Positions 1-9,103 are shown, counted from the first letter of the stretch. The stretch is DNA of 64,000 nucleotides from Rhodoferax sp. AJA081-3 (GCF_017798165.1 NZ_CP059068.1:4526001-4590000), one strand, 5' to 3'. Translations and numbers: made by a program. The notes: generated by a model not told the origin, from the sequence alone.

Positions 1-265
1 CCAGGCGAATGCTTTTCACCTTGGTCCCCATCTTCAGCACGGTGGAAGAGCCCTTGACCTTCAGGTCCTTGATCAAGACCACCGCATCGCCGTCCTGCAG
101 CACGTGGCCGTTGGAGTCTTTGACCACGGCGTCGGCCTCATCCTCCGCAACCGTAGCCGCGGCCATGGGCCATTCATGGCCACAGTCGGCGCAGACAAAA
201 TTGCTGCCGTCGGGGTAGGTGTTCTCTTGTGTGCACTGGGGGCAGGCGGGTGTGGTGGTGGGCAT
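1..265 (-). CDS. PhnA/YjdM-family zinc-ribbon protein, cut by the left window edge
   Basis: The reading frame begins at an ATG at 265 and runs off the left edge without a stop. The visible N-terminus is a zinc ribbon, with CPQC followed by CADC and the typical HEW motif. The PhnA domain follows, reading QDGD, IKDLKVKG and KMGTKVK. This matches the YjdM/PhnA family, small proteins named after the phosphonate operon of Escherichia coli although they are not needed for phosphonate breakdown. The biochemical role is unknown. It lies downstream of prmC in the same direction, separated by a dispersed repeat. Confidence 0.9.
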   Translation of the reverse strand, partial: MPTTTPACPQCTQENTYPDGSNFVCADCGHEWPMAAATVAEDEADAVVKDSNGHVLQDGDAVVLIKDLKVKGSSTVLKMGTKVKSIRL

Positions 266-286
266 GGGTGCAGTCAAAATAAATAT

Positions 287-339
287 GCTACTAAATATAT
301 AGCGGTACCGTTATATTTTACGGGGGCTAGCGGCTCAAG
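287..339 (+). repeat. 17-17-8 dispersed repeat, copy 1
   Basis: The head GCTACTAAATATATAGC occupies 287-303, a 17-nt spacer 304-320 and the CGGGGGCT box 321-328, followed by a degenerate tail. It lies between the phnA-type gene and prmC. It shares exact spacing with 11 other copies in this window. Confidence 0.85.
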
Positions 340-361
340 ATTGCAACAAACATCTGGCAAA

Positions 362-1225
362 TCAAACGCCGTGCCATTGGCCGCCGCTGCAGCGTTCTAT
401 GCCGGCCAAATCCCTGCGGGACTGTACTTTGTGCCAACCGGCGGCGACCAGCAGCGCGCGGACAGCGGGGGCCTGGTCGTAACCATGCTCCAGCAACAGC
501 CAGCCGCCAGGCGACAGGTGGTCGCGTGCTTGGCGGATGATGTCGCGGATGTCGTCCAGGCCGTCCGCACCGCTGGCCAGGGCTTGCAGAGGCTCGTGTT
601 TCAGCGCGGCCAGGTGGTGGTCGGCGCTGGCGATGTAGGGTGGGTTGGATACGATGGCATCGAAGCGCTGGTCCGGTGGCACAGCCTCCAGCCAACTGCC
701 TTGCGCAAACTGCACATCCAATTGCAGCCGCTGGGCGTTGGCCTGGGCCACGGCCAGTGCGTCGGTGCTGAAGTCCACCGCGCTGACCTGCAGGTCGGGC
801 CGGGTGTGCTTGAGCGCCAGGGCTATGGCGCCGCTGCCGGTACCCAAATCGACTACCCGCGCGGGGTGCGTAGGCGTGGCTGCGGGGCTCAGCAGCTCCA
901 GCGCCCATTCGACCAGCGTTTCGGTATCCGGTCGCGGCACCAGCACGCGGGCGTCCACTTGCAAATCCAGGCCAAAGAATTCCTTGTGGCCGGTGATATA
1001 GGCCAGTGGCTCGCCCGCAGCGCGGCGCAACACGGCCGCCTGTAGCGTGGCGTGGGCGGCCTCGGGGAATGCATCGGTGTCGTGCGCCAGCAGCCAGGCG
1101 CGCTCCTGCGCACCACGGCCCAGCGCGTGCAGCACCAGCAGCTGCGCATCCAGGCGGTCCAGATGCTGGGCCTGCGCCCAGCGCAGGGCCTGCGCTACGG
1201 TGGCGGGTGTTTGTGGTGTTCCCAT
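362..1225 (-). CDS. prmC: Peptide chain release factor N5-glutamine methyltransferase PrmC
   Basis: This enzyme methylates the glutamine of the GGQ motif in release factors RF1 and RF2, using S-adenosylmethionine. The 287-residue length is normal for the family. An N-terminal helical release-factor-binding domain precedes a Rossmann methyltransferase domain with the SAM-binding DLGTGSG motif at about 126-132 and the catalytic NPPY at 194-197. It sits directly downstream of prfA, its substrate gene, in the same direction, the usual betaproteobacterial hemA-prfA-prmC order. The ATG at 1225 lies just 2 bp from a dispersed repeat that fills most of the gap to prfA. Confidence 0.96.
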   Translation of the reverse strand: MGTPQTPATVAQALRWAQAQHLDRLDAQLLVLHALGRGAQERAWLLAHDTDAFPEAAHATLQAAVLRRAAGEPLAYITGHKEFFGLDLQVDARVLVPRPDTETLVEWALELLSPAATPTHPARVVDLGTGSGAIALALKHTRPDLQVSAVDFSTDALAVAQANAQRLQLDVQFAQGSWLEAVPPDQRFDAIVSNPPYIASADHHLAALKHEPLQALASGADGLDDIRDIIRQARDHLSPGGWLLLEHGYDQAPAVRALLVAAGWHKVQSRRDLAGIERCSGGQWHGV

Positions 1226-1227
1226 GT

Positions 1228-1277
1228 GCTATGGAATAGGTAGCGTGTTAGTGTTATTTCACCCGGGCTAGGGGCCG
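1228..1277 (+). repeat. 17-17-8 dispersed repeat, copy 2
   Basis: The head GCTATGGAATAGGTAGC is at 1228-1244, the 17-nt spacer at 1245-1261, and a slightly altered box CCCGGGCT at 1262-1269. It fills the gap between the prfA stop and the prmC start, so it would be carried in the prfA-prmC transcript. Confidence 0.8.
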
Positions 1278-1284
1278 GAATCAC

Positions 1285-2394
1285 TTAAACGTTGCTCAGT
1301 TCCAGCGCCGCAAGTTGCTCTGCTGCTTCATAGGCCTGCAGGGCATCCACCACGTCGTCCATGTCGCCTTCCATGATGTTGAGCAGCTTGTACAGCGTCA
1401 GGTTGATGCGGTGGTCGGTCAGTCGGCCCTGGGGGAAGTTGTAGGTGCGGATGCGGTCGCTTCTATCACCACTACCCACCAGGCTCTTGCGCTCGGCGGC
1501 GTCTTTGGCGGCGCGCTCGGAGCGCTCTTTCTCATGGATGCGGGCGGTCAGCACCTTCAGGGCCTGGGCCTTGTTGCTGTGCTGGCTGCGGCCGTCCTGG
1601 CACTCGGCCACGATACCGGTGGGGATGTGGGTGATGCGCACCGCCGAATCGGTCTTGTTGATGTGCTGGCCACCAGCGCCGCTGGCGCGGTAGGTGTCAA
1701 TGCGCAGGTCCGAGGGGTTGATCTTGGCGGCCTCTACCTCGTCCTGCTCGGCCAGCACGGCAATCGTGCAGGCGCTGGTGTGGATGCGGCCCTGCGTCTC
1801 GGTGGCGGGTACGCGTTGCACGCGGTGGCCGCCCGATTCAAACTTCAGCATGCCATAGGCGCCGCACGATCCGGCGCTGGTGGTCGTGCTGCCTTCCACA
1901 CGCAGCACCACTTCCTTGTAGCCGCCCAGTTCACTCTCGGACGCGCTCATGATCTCGGTGCGCAGGCCCTTGGAATCGCAGTAGCGGGTGTACATGCGGG
2001 CCAGGTCGGCGGCAAACAGCGCGGATTCGTCACCACCGGTGCCGGCGCGGATTTCCACAAAGGCGGGGCGGGCGTCGTCCGGGTCTTTGGGCAGCAGCAT
2101 GCGCTGCAGCTCGGTTTCCAATTGGGCCAGCTCGGCGGTGGCGCTGGTGATTTCTTCCTCGGCCATCTCGGCCATGTCGGGGTCACTCTTCATCTCTTCA
2201 GCACTGGCCAGATCGGCCTCGCGCTGCTGGTAACGCGCCCAGCGGCTGGCCACGGCTGCCACATCGGTGTGTTCACGCGAGAGTTTGAGGAACTGCTCCA
2301 TGTCTTTCATGATGTCCTCGCGGGACAGCAAAAATTCCAGTTCACCCTGGCGGTCGGTGTAGCGGGCGAGTTGTTGGCGGAGAAAGGTTTTCAT
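1285..2394 (-). CDS. prfA: Peptide chain release factor 1 (RF1)
   Basis: RF1 recognises UAA and UAG stop codons and triggers peptide release on the ribosome. The codon-recognition PAT motif (196-198) and the catalytic GGQ (241-243) are intact. The protein has 369 residues against about 360 for the family. The surplus is a 9-residue insertion, STTTSAGSC, at 169-177, where Escherichia coli RF1 simply continues into the VYG-R-LKFESG strand. The insertion (1864-1890) is in frame and does not touch catalytic residues. The gene lies between hemA and prmC in a likely operon. Confidence 0.96.
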   Translation of the reverse strand: MKTFLRQQLARYTDRQGELEFLLSREDIMKDMEQFLKLSREHTDVAAVASRWARYQQREADLASAEEMKSDPDMAEMAEEEITSATAELAQLETELQRMLLPKDPDDARPAFVEIRAGTGGDESALFAADLARMYTRYCDSKGLRTEIMSASESELGGYKEVVLRVEGSTTTSAGSCGAYGMLKFESGGHRVQRVPATETQGRIHTSACTIAVLAEQDEVEAAKINPSDLRIDTYRASGAGGQHINKTDSAVRITHIPTGIVAECQDGRSQHSNKAQALKVLTARIHEKERSERAAKDAAERKSLVGSGDRSDRIRTYNFPQGRLTDHRINLTLYKLLNIMEGDMDDVVDALQAYEAAEQLAALELSNV

Positions 2395-2476
2395 GGGAAC
2401 GAAATTGGGGTATCAAGAAGCGCGTCGTCGGTAAGGCCCGAGCCGAAGCGAAAAAACAAAATGTGGCTGTTAAGCC

Positions 2477-2503
2477 CCCCTCTCGCCCTCTGGGAGAGAG
2501 GGG
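2477..2503. repeat. Short CCCCTCTC/GAGAGGGG hairpin between hemA and prfA
   Basis: Perfect 8-bp arms lie at 2477-2484 and 2496-2503, with an 11-nt loop. It resembles the common interspersed CTCTCCC-type hairpins of proteobacterial genomes. No T-run follows in the direction of transcription, so a terminator role is not supported. Confidence 0.5.
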
Positions 2504-2530
2504 TTGGGGGAGAGTGGGTGGCCAGCGCAG

Positions 2531-3790
2531 CTAACGCTCTTTGCGCAAGAAGAAGTGCTGGATCGCGTTGCTAGCCCGTTCACGGGCAGCACCATCCCCC
2601 GCATGCAGTTCCGCCATGGCCCCATGCAACATCTTTTGCGTCAGCCCTTTGGACAGGGCTTCCAGCACCGTGTCGATTTCCTCACCCTTGGCCAGCAGCT
2701 TGCGCGCACGGGCCAACTCTGCAGCCCGCCAGGCGTCGGCCTGGGCATTGAGCTGCTGGATCAACGGAACCGATCCACGCTGGTCCACCCAGTGCATAAA
2801 ACTCTGCACACCAGCATCCACAATGGCCTCCGCCTGCGCCACAGCGGCCTGGCGGTTGGCCTGGGCGGTTTGCACCACACCGGCCAGGTCGTCCACGGTG
2901 TACAGGTACACGTCTTGCAACGCCTTGACCTCCACCTCGATGTCGCGGGGCACAGCCAGGTCGACCATGAACATGGGGCGGTGGCGGCGTTTCTTCAGGG
3001 CCCGCTCCACGGCACCCAGGCCGATGATGGGCAGGGTGCTGGCGGTGCAGCTGATCACCACGTCAAATTCGTGCAGACGGTCGGGCAGGTCGGCCAGGCG
3101 CATCACCTCGCCGCCAAAACGCGACGCCAGCTTTTCGCCGCGCTCCAAAGTGCGGTTGGCAATCGCCAAGGCCTTGGGCGACTTGGCTGCAAAGTGCGTG
3201 GCGCACAGCTCGATCATCTCGCCCGCGCCGACAAACAATACTTTGACCTTGCCCAGGTCTTCAAACAGGTTGCCGGCCAGGCGCACCGCCGCAGCGGCCA
3301 TGCTGATGCTGTGGGCGCCGATCTCGGTCGACGTGCGCACTTCCTTGGCCACGGCGAAGGAGCGCTGGAACATTTGCGAAAGCGTGGTGCCCAGGGCACC
3401 CGCAGCGTCGGCAGCCCGCACGGCGTCTTTCAGCTGGCCCAATATCTGCGGCTCGCCCAGCACCATGGAATCCAGACCACTGGCTACGCGGAAGGCGTGG
3501 CGCGCTGCCAGGCCGTCTTGCAGGCTGTAGGTGTGGGAGCGCAACACGTCCGGCGAGATGCCGGCCGAGTTGGCCAGCCAGCCCAGCGTGGGCTCCAGCT
3601 CGGACTGTTCACCAGCGCAATAAATCTCGGTGCGGTTGCAGGTGGAGACAATGGCCGCCTCGGGCATGCGGTTCAGCGTCTGGCGCAGGCCGTGCAAATG
3701 CGGTGCGATCTGGTCCATGGCGAACGCAAACCGACCGCGCAAATCCAGAGGTGCGGTGGTGTGGTTGATGCCTAGGGTCCAGACGGCCAT
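2531..3790 (-). CDS. hemA: Glutamyl-tRNA reductase
   Basis: This enzyme reduces glutamyl-tRNA to glutamate-1-semialdehyde with NADPH, the first step of the C5 route to tetrapyrroles. The catalytic cysteine lies in the STCNRTE motif (Cys51) and the N-terminus has the family-typical GINHTTAP. The NADPH-binding Rossmann domain follows around [10 protein letters not shown], and the C-terminus carries the dimerisation helices. The 419-residue length is normal. It is the first gene of the leftward hemA-prfA-prmC group, 136 bp upstream of prfA. Confidence 0.97.
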   Translation of the reverse strand: MAVWTLGINHTTAPLDLRGRFAFAMDQIAPHLHGLRQTLNRMPEAAIVSTCNRTEIYCAGEQSELEPTLGWLANSAGISPDVLRSHTYSLQDGLAARHAFRVASGLDSMVLGEPQILGQLKDAVRAADAAGALGTTLSQMFQRSFAVAKEVRTSTEIGAHSISMAAAAVRLAGNLFEDLGKVKVLFVGAGEMIELCATHFAAKSPKALAIANRTLERGEKLASRFGGEVMRLADLPDRLHEFDVVISCTASTLPIIGLGAVERALKKRRHRPMFMVDLAVPRDIEVEVKALQDVYLYTVDDLAGVVQTAQANRQAAVAQAEAIVDAGVQSFMHWVDQRGSVPLIQQLNAQADAWRAAELARARKLLAKGEEIDTVLEALSKGLTQKMLHGAMAELHAGDGAARERASNAIQHFFLRKER

Positions 3791-3872
3791 GTGGGGGAAA
3801 CTTTGGGGGTTAAACCGTGATTATAAAATCGGACCCACTTCACACACCTGACGGCCTCTGCGGCCGCCCCGC

Positions 3873-4142
3873 ATGGGCCCGATCAACCTGCTCAACCACC
3901 TGTTCAACTTCCTGGCACCTGCACTGGCTGTGGCGGTTGTCTTGGCTTTGGTGGGGCCATGGTTTATGAAAAAGAGCCCCTCAGCCCCCGGATTACTTGC
4001 CCAGGCAGCTATAAATTTTGTAGCGGGAGCGCTGGCCCTTGGCGCTGGGCTGTGGTTTTTTGGCAATGACGGCAAGATGGCCAGTTATGCCGCCATGGTG
4101 GTGGTCATGGCCACCGGCCAGGTGTTGGTGCTGCGGCGCTAA
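3873..4142 (+). CDS. Small membrane protein of unknown function
   Basis: The 89-residue protein has about three hydrophobic segments (near residues 12-30, 42-60 and 68-86) and no recognised catalytic motif. It is divergent from hemA, starting 82 bp from the hemA start codon. A reverse-oriented copy of the 17-17-8 dispersed repeat lies in frame within it (3983-4024) and encodes the segment around SAPGLLAQAAINFVA, including part of the second membrane segment. Codon use and hydrophobicity support a real gene, but I do not recognise the family. Confidence 0.65.
   Translation: MGPINLLNHLFNFLAPALAVAVVLALVGPWFMKKSPSAPGLLAQAAINFVAGALALGAGLWFFGNDGKMASYAAMVVVMATGQVLVLRR
3975..4024 (-). repeat. 17-17-8 dispersed repeat, copy 12, in frame inside a membrane-protein gene
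   Basis: On the minus strand the head is the complement of GCTATAAATTTTGTAGC (4008-4024), the spacer is exactly 17 nt (3991-4007) and the box is the complement of AGCCCCCG (3983-3990). The tail is degenerate. This copy was found by applying the spacing rule derived from the other copies. Confidence 0.75.
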
Positions 4143-4194
4143 GACTGCCCGAAGAGGTCTCTGTTGCGTTCTGTCTAGATTCAGTAAACACTGA

Positions 4195-4223
4195 TTGAGT
4201 AGATGGTAACTCATTGATTTAAT
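4195..4223 (+). promoter_or_regulatory. Putative sigma-70 promoter of the nucleotidyltransferase-fold gene
   Basis: TTGAGT at 4195-4200 and TTTAAT at 4218-4223 are separated by exactly 17 bp, in a locally AT-rich stretch. The expected transcription start would fall inside the inverted repeats just downstream. Confidence 0.5.
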
Positions 4224-4225
4224 TT

Positions 4226-4269
4226 GATTTTCAGGTTAAAAATAACTTTTTATGAAAATCACCTGAAAT
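4226..4269. promoter_or_regulatory. Nested inverted repeats overlapping a start codon, operator-like
   Basis: The left unit GATTTTCAGGT (4226-4236) is answered on the right by TGAAAATC (4253-4260) and then by ACCTGAAA (4261-4268). The second right arm reaches the first base of the ATG at 4268. The arrangement sits just after a promoter-like sequence and would suit a repressor site or an RNA hairpin masking the start codon. Confidence 0.5.
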
Positions 4270-5212
4270 GCCTCCGATCCTTGAGTTACTGCCCAACCAG
4301 ACACGCCAGTACATTGATGCGGAGACCGTGTTTCTGGAGCTTCAGCGTGCCAGGGCAGAGGCGGCGGAGGTGCGTGGCTCTATGTTTTGGCGCACGCAGG
4401 GTGGGGCGGAGTATCTGATCCGCGAGTCATCGGGTGGGGCGCAAAAGTCGCTCGGGCCGCGCAGTGTTGATACCCAGGCAATCTACGACCGGTTCAAGCA
4501 GCGTAAAAGCGAGGCATCCAGTCGCCTCGCTGCGCTGACAACGGCAGCGCACAACCAGCAGCGGTTGAACAAGGCGCTGCGCGTAGGGCGAGTGCCCGGC
4601 ATCGTGGTAAAGACCCTTAACGCGCTCGAAGCCGCCGGTTTGCAGGATCACTTCATGACGATTGGCACCCACGCCCTGTACGCCTATGAGAGCGCTTGTG
4701 GTGTGCGTTTTGTCCCCGATGCGTTGGCCACACAAGACCTTGACTTGTTGTTTGATACCCGCAAGCGGATGTCATTTGTCTCGCACATGCGGCGAATGGA
4801 CAGTTCGTTCATCGGTGCCTTGCAGAAAGCAGACCCCAGCTTCAGGGTCATGCGGGATCAGAAGCAAACCGCCATCAACGACGCGGGCTTTGAGGTTGAC
4901 GTGATCCGCAGACTGGCCAAAGACCAAGACCCCCATCCTTTCAGAATGAGCGACGATGAAGATGACTTGTGGGCGGTACAGGTGGCCGGTGCAGAGAAGA
5001 TGTTGAGTGCACCCAGGTTTAGCCAGGTTGTAGTGGCTGAGACGGGGCACATGGCGGTGATGAACACCATGAATCCGGTAACCTTTGTCGCCATCAAACG
5101 CATGGTCTCCGCAGCAGCCAACCGGGATCCCAAAAAGCGGCTGAAAGATGCACTGCAGGCCGACTTGGTGGAAAGCCTGATCAAAACGCACATGCCGCAG
5201 TTCGCGGAGTGA
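4268..5212 (+). CDS. GSU2403-type nucleotidyltransferase-fold protein
   Basis: The 314-residue protein matches the GSU2403 family (NTP_transf_8). The central region has the GTHALYAYE motif followed by TQDLDLLFDTRKRM, which carries the paired acidic residues expected of a polymerase-beta-type nucleotidyltransferase fold. No substrate is established for the family. The N-terminal third is helical and charged. It converges on ugpQ, with stops 3 bp apart, and its upstream region is AT-rich with inverted repeats, unlike its neighbours, which suggests an accessory gene gained by transfer. It is not clearly a toxin-antitoxin component, since no partner gene is next to it. Confidence 0.8.
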   Translation: MPPILELLPNQTRQYIDAETVFLELQRARAEAAEVRGSMFWRTQGGAEYLIRESSGGAQKSLGPRSVDTQAIYDRFKQRKSEASSRLAALTTAAHNQQRLNKALRVGRVPGIVVKTLNALEAAGLQDHFMTIGTHALYAYESACGVRFVPDALATQDLDLLFDTRKRMSFVSHMRRMDSSFIGALQKADPSFRVMRDQKQTAINDAGFEVDVIRRLAKDQDPHPFRMSDDEDDLWAVQVAGAEKMLSAPRFSQVVVAETGHMAVMNTMNPVTFVAIKRMVSAAANRDPKKRLKDALQADLVESLIKTHMPQFAE

Positions 5213-5215
5213 GTG

Positions 5216-6037
5216 TTAAACCGGGCTGAACAAATCCACCCGGTCGGTGATGATGCCGTCCGTGCCCAGATCGATGAGCCTTTGGGCCGCCCATTCGTCG
5301 TTCACGGTGTAGCTCAGGGTGCGAAAACCCGCACTTTGGGCTTGGGTCACGCTGCTGCGGTCCCATAGGGCGTGGTTGCAGACGACGGCTTGGCAGTCCA
5401 GGCTGAGCGCGGTTTCCAGCCAGCCTTTCCACAAGGTATCCAGCAGCAGGCCGCGGGGCAACTCGGGTTGCGTGGACTGTGCGCCTTCTAGCGCTTCCAC
5501 CTGGAACGAGGTCAGCAGGGGTTTGATAGCCTGGTCCGCCCACAACTGCGCGGCGTGTTGGGCCACCACCTCGCCGGTGCGGCGCTCCAGCCCGGGTGTG
5601 GGTTTGATTTCGATGTTCAGCAGGTAGCCATTGGCGATGCAAAAGGCCGCAATATTGGTCAATGTGGGCAGGGGTTCGCCAGCGTAGCTGCGGCTGTGCC
5701 AGCTGCCTGCATCCAGCTGTGCCAACTGGGCCCAGGGAAAATCTCCACCAACCAGCGGGGTGGCGTGTGCTATTGAATTAGTAGCGTTTCCACCAGAAAT
5801 CACGGGGGCTGGAAGCACTTTTGACGCATTGGTGGTTCGCCCTAGTGTGGCGTCGTGCATCAGAAAGGGCACACCGTCGGCGCTGAGTTTGACGTCGCAT
5901 TCAAACATGCGGTAGCCATGCTGGGCACCCACGCGGAACGCGGCCAGTGTGTTTTCTGGCGCCAGTTTGCCGGCACCGCGGTGGGCCACCCAGCGCGGGT
6001 AGGGCCAGGCGGGTAGTTCGGGCGTCGTCGGGTCCAT
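5216..6037 (-). CDS. ugpQ: Glycerophosphodiester phosphodiesterase
   Basis: The enzyme hydrolyses glycerophosphodiesters to glycerol-3-phosphate and an alcohol. The GDPD signature is complete: AHRGAGKLAPENT near the start with the catalytic His-Arg and Glu, ECDVKLSADG for metal binding, and MHDATLGRTTN with the second catalytic His. The length is 273 residues. Just after the GRTTN motif comes an in-frame copy of the 17-17-8 repeat (about residues 74-90, read as LPAPVISGGNATNSIAHA), in a loop of the TIM barrel. It is the last gene of the ugpBAECQ operon, 2 bp after ugpC. No signal peptide is seen, so it acts in the cytoplasm. Confidence 0.95.
   Translation of the reverse strand: MDPTTPELPAWPYPRWVAHRGAGKLAPENTLAAFRVGAQHGYRMFECDVKLSADGVPFLMHDATLGRTTNASKVLPAPVISGGNATNSIAHATPLVGGDFPWAQLAQLDAGSWHSRSYAGEPLPTLTNIAAFCIANGYLLNIEIKPTPGLERRTGEVVAQHAAQLWADQAIKPLLTSFQVEALEGAQSTQPELPRGLLLDTLWKGWLETALSLDCQAVVCNHALWDRSSVTQAQSAGFRTLSYTVNDEWAAQRLIDLGTDGIITDRVDLFSPV
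5769..5820 (+). repeat. 17-17-8 dispersed repeat, copy 3, inside ugpQ
   Basis: The head GCTATTGAATTAGTAGC (5769-5785), a 17-nt spacer (5786-5802) and CGGGGGCT (5803-5810) lie antisense to ugpQ and are translated in frame. Confidence 0.85.
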
Positions 6038-6039
6038 AT

Positions 6040-7056
6040 TCAGATCCGTTTACCCGTGGCTGCGTCGAAATAATGCATGCGGTCGGCGCGTGGTGTCACA
6101 TGCACGGTGGCGCCCAAAGCTGGCACGGTGGCGGATTCTTCGATGCGCAGGATGACGATTTCGTCGGTGGCGCTGTGCGCCCATTTGCCATACACAAGGC
6201 GCTCGGCGCCCAGCATTTCCACGGCCTCCACCTGCAGCGCCCAGCCGGTGTCGGTGATGTCCAGGTGCTCCGGGCGCACACCGGTGATGACGCCGGCTTT
6301 GGCATCGGGCGCACTTTTCAGCAGGTTCATCGGTGGTGAACCGATGAAACTGGCCACAAAGGTGCTGGCCGGCCGGGTGTAGACCTCTTCGGGTGTGCCG
6401 AATTGTTCCATCACACCACCATTCATGACGATCATGCGCTGGGCCAGTGTCATGGCTTCGACCTGGTCGTGGGTGACAAACAGCGAGGTGATGCCCAGCT
6501 CGCGGTGCAGTTTCTGGATCTCCAGCCGGGTCTGGGCGCGCAGCTTGGCATCCAGGTTGGACAGTGGCTCGTCAAACAAAAACACCTGGGGCTGGCGCAC
6601 GATGGCGCGGCCCATGGCCACACGCTGGCGCTGGCCGCCCGAGAGTTCGCGGGGTTTGCGTTGCAGGTAGGGGCCCAGCTCCAGAATCTTGGCGGCTTTG
6701 TCGACCCGGGCCGTGATCTCCTCAACCGGCACCTTGGCAATTTTCAGGCCGTAGGCCATGTTGTCGAACACGCTCATATGCGGATACAGCGCGTAGTTCT
6801 GGAACACCATGGCGATGTCGCGTTCGGACGGCTCCAGGTTGTTGACCACGCGCCCGCCGATGCAAATGTCGCCGCCGCTGATTTCTTCCAGCCCGGCCAC
6901 CATGCGCAGGAGCGTGGATTTGCCACAGCCCGATGGGCCGACGATGACGACGAATTCACCGTCGTGTATCTGCGCGTTGACGCCGTGGATGACCTGGTTG
7001 GCGGTCTTGCCTGAGCCGTAGCGTTTGATGACGTTTTTGAGTTCTATGGATGCCAT
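6040..7056 (-). CDS. ugpC: Glycerol-3-phosphate ABC transporter, ATP-binding protein
   Basis: This subunit powers import of sn-glycerol-3-phosphate and glycerophosphodiesters. Walker [10 protein letters not shown] is at 40-48, the ABC signature LSGGQ at 138-142 and Walker B VFLFDEP at about 158-164, with a C-terminal TOBE-like regulatory domain. The 338-residue length is typical of the UgpC/MalK group. It is separated from ugpE by 287 bp holding two long hairpins, while ugpQ follows after 2 bp. Confidence 0.95.
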   Translation of the reverse strand: MASIELKNVIKRYGSGKTANQVIHGVNAQIHDGEFVVIVGPSGCGKSTLLRMVAGLEEISGGDICIGGRVVNNLEPSERDIAMVFQNYALYPHMSVFDNMAYGLKIAKVPVEEITARVDKAAKILELGPYLQRKPRELSGGQRQRVAMGRAIVRQPQVFLFDEPLSNLDAKLRAQTRLEIQKLHRELGITSLFVTHDQVEAMTLAQRMIVMNGGVMEQFGTPEEVYTRPASTFVASFIGSPPMNLLKSAPDAKAGVITGVRPEHLDITDTGWALQVEAVEMLGAERLVYGKWAHSATDEIVILRIEESATVPALGATVHVTPRADRMHYFDAATGKRI

Positions 7057-7096
7057 GGGAGAGGGGGAGAATTTATTTCAGACTCGAACGTGTTGA

Positions 7097-7175
7097 GCCG
7101 CGAAGCGCCTGGGGGCTGCGGCCGATTTGTGCGCATTTGGCACCATGAGGCCGTAGCCCCCAGGCGCTTCGCGGC
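7097..7175 (-). repeat. 27-25-27 variable-stem hairpin, copy 1
   Basis: Left arm 7097-7123 and right arm 7149-7175 are complementary at 26 of 27 positions around a 25-nt loop (7124-7148). The loop is the exact reverse complement of the loop of copy 2. The arm sequence, including AAGCGCCTGGGGGC, is unrelated to the arms of copies 2 and 3. Bases just outside the arms do not pair, so the stem is exactly 27 bp. Confidence 0.9.
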
Positions 7176-7222
7176 GGAGCAACTCAGGCAGACGGGTGAT
7201 TCGGCGGGCGTGGCGTGTGTGT

Positions 7223-7301
7223 GCAGCACAGGGCGTAAAGCCGGGGCCCTCATGGTGCCAAATGCGCACAAATCGGGCCCCGGCTTTACGCCCTGTGCTG
7301 C
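7223..7301 (+). repeat. 27-25-27 variable-stem hairpin, copy 2
   Basis: Arms at 7223-7249 and 7275-7301 are perfectly complementary over 27 bp, and the 25-nt loop at 7250-7274 begins TCATGGTGCC and ends GCACAAATC. It lies 47 bp from copy 1 in opposite orientation within the ugpE-ugpC gap, and no T-run follows. The rest of the 287-bp gap holds nothing else I recognise. Confidence 0.9.
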
Positions 7302-7343
7302 GGCCGACATTGCTGGCATGCGGTGAAAAGGGAGCAACCGGGT

Positions 7344-8195
7344 TCATTTTTCGGTATCGACCAGGCCTTTGACAAACCACTTCTGCATCAGCATGACCAC
7401 CAGCGCGGGCGGCAACATGGCCAGCATGGCGGTGGCCATCACGATGTTCCATTCTGTTTGTGCGTCGCCGCCTGAAATCATTTGTTTGATGCCGATGACC
7501 ACGGGGTACATGTTTTCTTCGGTGGTCACCAACAGTGGCCACAGGTACTGGTTCCAGCCGTAGATGAACTGGATCACAAACAGCGCAGCCATGCTGGTGC
7601 GGGACAAGGGCACCAGAATGTCTTTGAAGAACCGCATGGGCCCCGCGCCGTCGACCCGCGCGGCTTCGACCAGCTCATCGGGCACGGTCAGGAAAAACTG
7701 GCGGAACAAAAACGTGGCGGTGGCGGAGGCAATCAGCGGCACAGTCAAACCGGCATAGGTATTGAGCAGGCCCAGATCGGCGACCACTTTGTAGGTGGGG
7801 CCTATGCGCACCTCCACGGGCAGCATCAGAGTGACAAAAATCGCCCAGAAAAACGCCATGCGGAACGGGAAACGGAAGTACACCAACGCAAAAGCCGATA
7901 GCAGCGAAATGGTGATCTTGCCCAGCGAAATGACCAGGGCCGTCACCAGGCTCACGACCATCATGCGGCCCACGGATGCGTGGGAGCCGCTGCCCAGGCG
8001 CTCGCCGGAGAGGGCGGTGGCGTAGTTGTCCAGCAACTGGCTGCCGGGCAACATGGGCATGGGGGACTGCACAACAGCTTCCGACGTGTGCGTGCTGGCC
8101 ACAAAGGTGATGTAGACGGGGAAGGCAATGACCAGCACACCGATGATCAGGATCAGGTGGGACAGGGCGTCCAGCCAGGGGCGGCGTTCTACCAT
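7344..8195 (-). CDS. ugpE: Glycerol-3-phosphate ABC transporter, permease UgpE
   Basis: This inner-membrane permease has about six hydrophobic segments in 283 residues and the binding-protein-dependent permease EAA loop, seen as [21 protein letters not shown]. It pairs with UgpA to form the translocation channel. The start ATG overlaps the ugpA stop as TGATG at 8195, indicating translational coupling. Downstream, ugpC is reached only after two strong hairpins. Confidence 0.95.
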   Translation of the reverse strand: MVERRPWLDALSHLILIIGVLVIAFPVYITFVASTHTSEAVVQSPMPMLPGSQLLDNYATALSGERLGSGSHASVGRMMVVSLVTALVISLGKITISLLSAFALVYFRFPFRMAFFWAIFVTLMLPVEVRIGPTYKVVADLGLLNTYAGLTVPLIASATATFLFRQFFLTVPDELVEAARVDGAGPMRFFKDILVPLSRTSMAALFVIQFIYGWNQYLWPLLVTTEENMYPVVIGIKQMISGGDAQTEWNIVMATAMLAMLPPALVVMLMQKWFVKGLVDTEK

Positions 8196-9076
8196 CAGTA
8201 ATTGACTTTCTTTTCGACGAACCGGAACTGAACCACGGTCAACGACACAACAATCACCATCAGCACCACACTCTGCGCGGCCGAGCCACCCAGGTCCATG
8301 GCCTTGAAGCCATCAAAGTAGGCCTTGTAAACCAGGATGGCCGTGTCCTTGCCCGGGCCGCCCTTGGTGGCTGCATCCACGATGGCAAAGGTGTCAAAAA
8401 ACGCGTAAACGATATTGATCACGAGCAGGAAAAAAGTGGTGGGCGACAGCAGCGGGAACTGGATGGTCCAGAACCTGCGCCAGGGCCGGGCGCCGTCCAT
8501 GGAGGCTGCTTCGATCAAAGATTTGGGGATGCTTTGCAGCCCGGCCAGGAAGAACAAGAAGTTGTAGGAGATCTGCTTCCACACCGCGGCCATCACGATC
8601 AGGGCCATGGCGTGGTCGCTATTGAGCAACGGGTCCCAGCCAAAGCCCAGTTGACGTATGCCATAGGAGACGATGCCGATGCTGGGCGCAAACATGAACA
8701 GCCACAACACGCCGGCTACGGCGGGTGCCACCGCGTAGGGCCAGATCAGGAAGGTGCGGTAGAGGTTGGAGCCGCGCACCACACGGTCCGCAAAGATGGC
8801 CAGGATGAGGGACAGGGTCAGCCCCAAGCCGGCAACCAGCACCGAAAAGATCGCCGTGGTCTTGAACGATGCCAGGTAGGAATCGTCATTCCACAAATTG
8901 CGGAAGTTCTCCAGCCCCACCCATTCCACAGAGGTGCCAAAAGCATCCGACTGCTGCAAAGACTGCACCAGCGCCTGGCCAGCGGGCCAGAAGAAAAACA
9001 CGGCGATGACCACCACCTGGGGTGCAATCAGCACCCAGGGCAGCCACCAGGACTTAAAAACGACGCGTTTTTCCAC
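8195..9076 (-). CDS. ugpA: Glycerol-3-phosphate ABC transporter, permease UgpA
   Basis: The 293-residue permease has an N-terminal segment [20 protein letters not shown] and about five further membrane spans. The EAA loop appears as [21 protein letters not shown]. It forms the membrane channel together with UgpE. It follows ugpB by 27 bp and overlaps the ugpE start, within the ugpBAECQ operon. Confidence 0.95.
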   Translation of the reverse strand: MEKRVVFKSWWLPWVLIAPQVVVIAVFFFWPAGQALVQSLQQSDAFGTSVEWVGLENFRNLWNDDSYLASFKTTAIFSVLVAGLGLTLSLILAIFADRVVRGSNLYRTFLIWPYAVAPAVAGVLWLFMFAPSIGIVSYGIRQLGFGWDPLLNSDHAMALIVMAAVWKQISYNFLFFLAGLQSIPKSLIEAASMDGARPWRRFWTIQFPLLSPTTFFLLVINIVYAFFDTFAIVDAATKGGPGKDTAILVYKAYFDGFKAMDLGGSAAQSVVLMVIVVSLTVVQFRFVEKKVNY

Positions 9077-9103
9077 GGCTCTTGGCTTACTCAGGTGGGT
9101 CGA

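Noticed and set aside
1315..2574. A 419-codon open frame on the plus strand opposite prfA
   Set aside because: The real gene is prfA, with GGQ and PAT motifs. The opposite frame has no family match.
7097..7301. CRISPR array or Rho-independent terminators
   Set aside because: There are only two elements in opposite orientation with unrelated arms and no T-run, so neither explanation fits.
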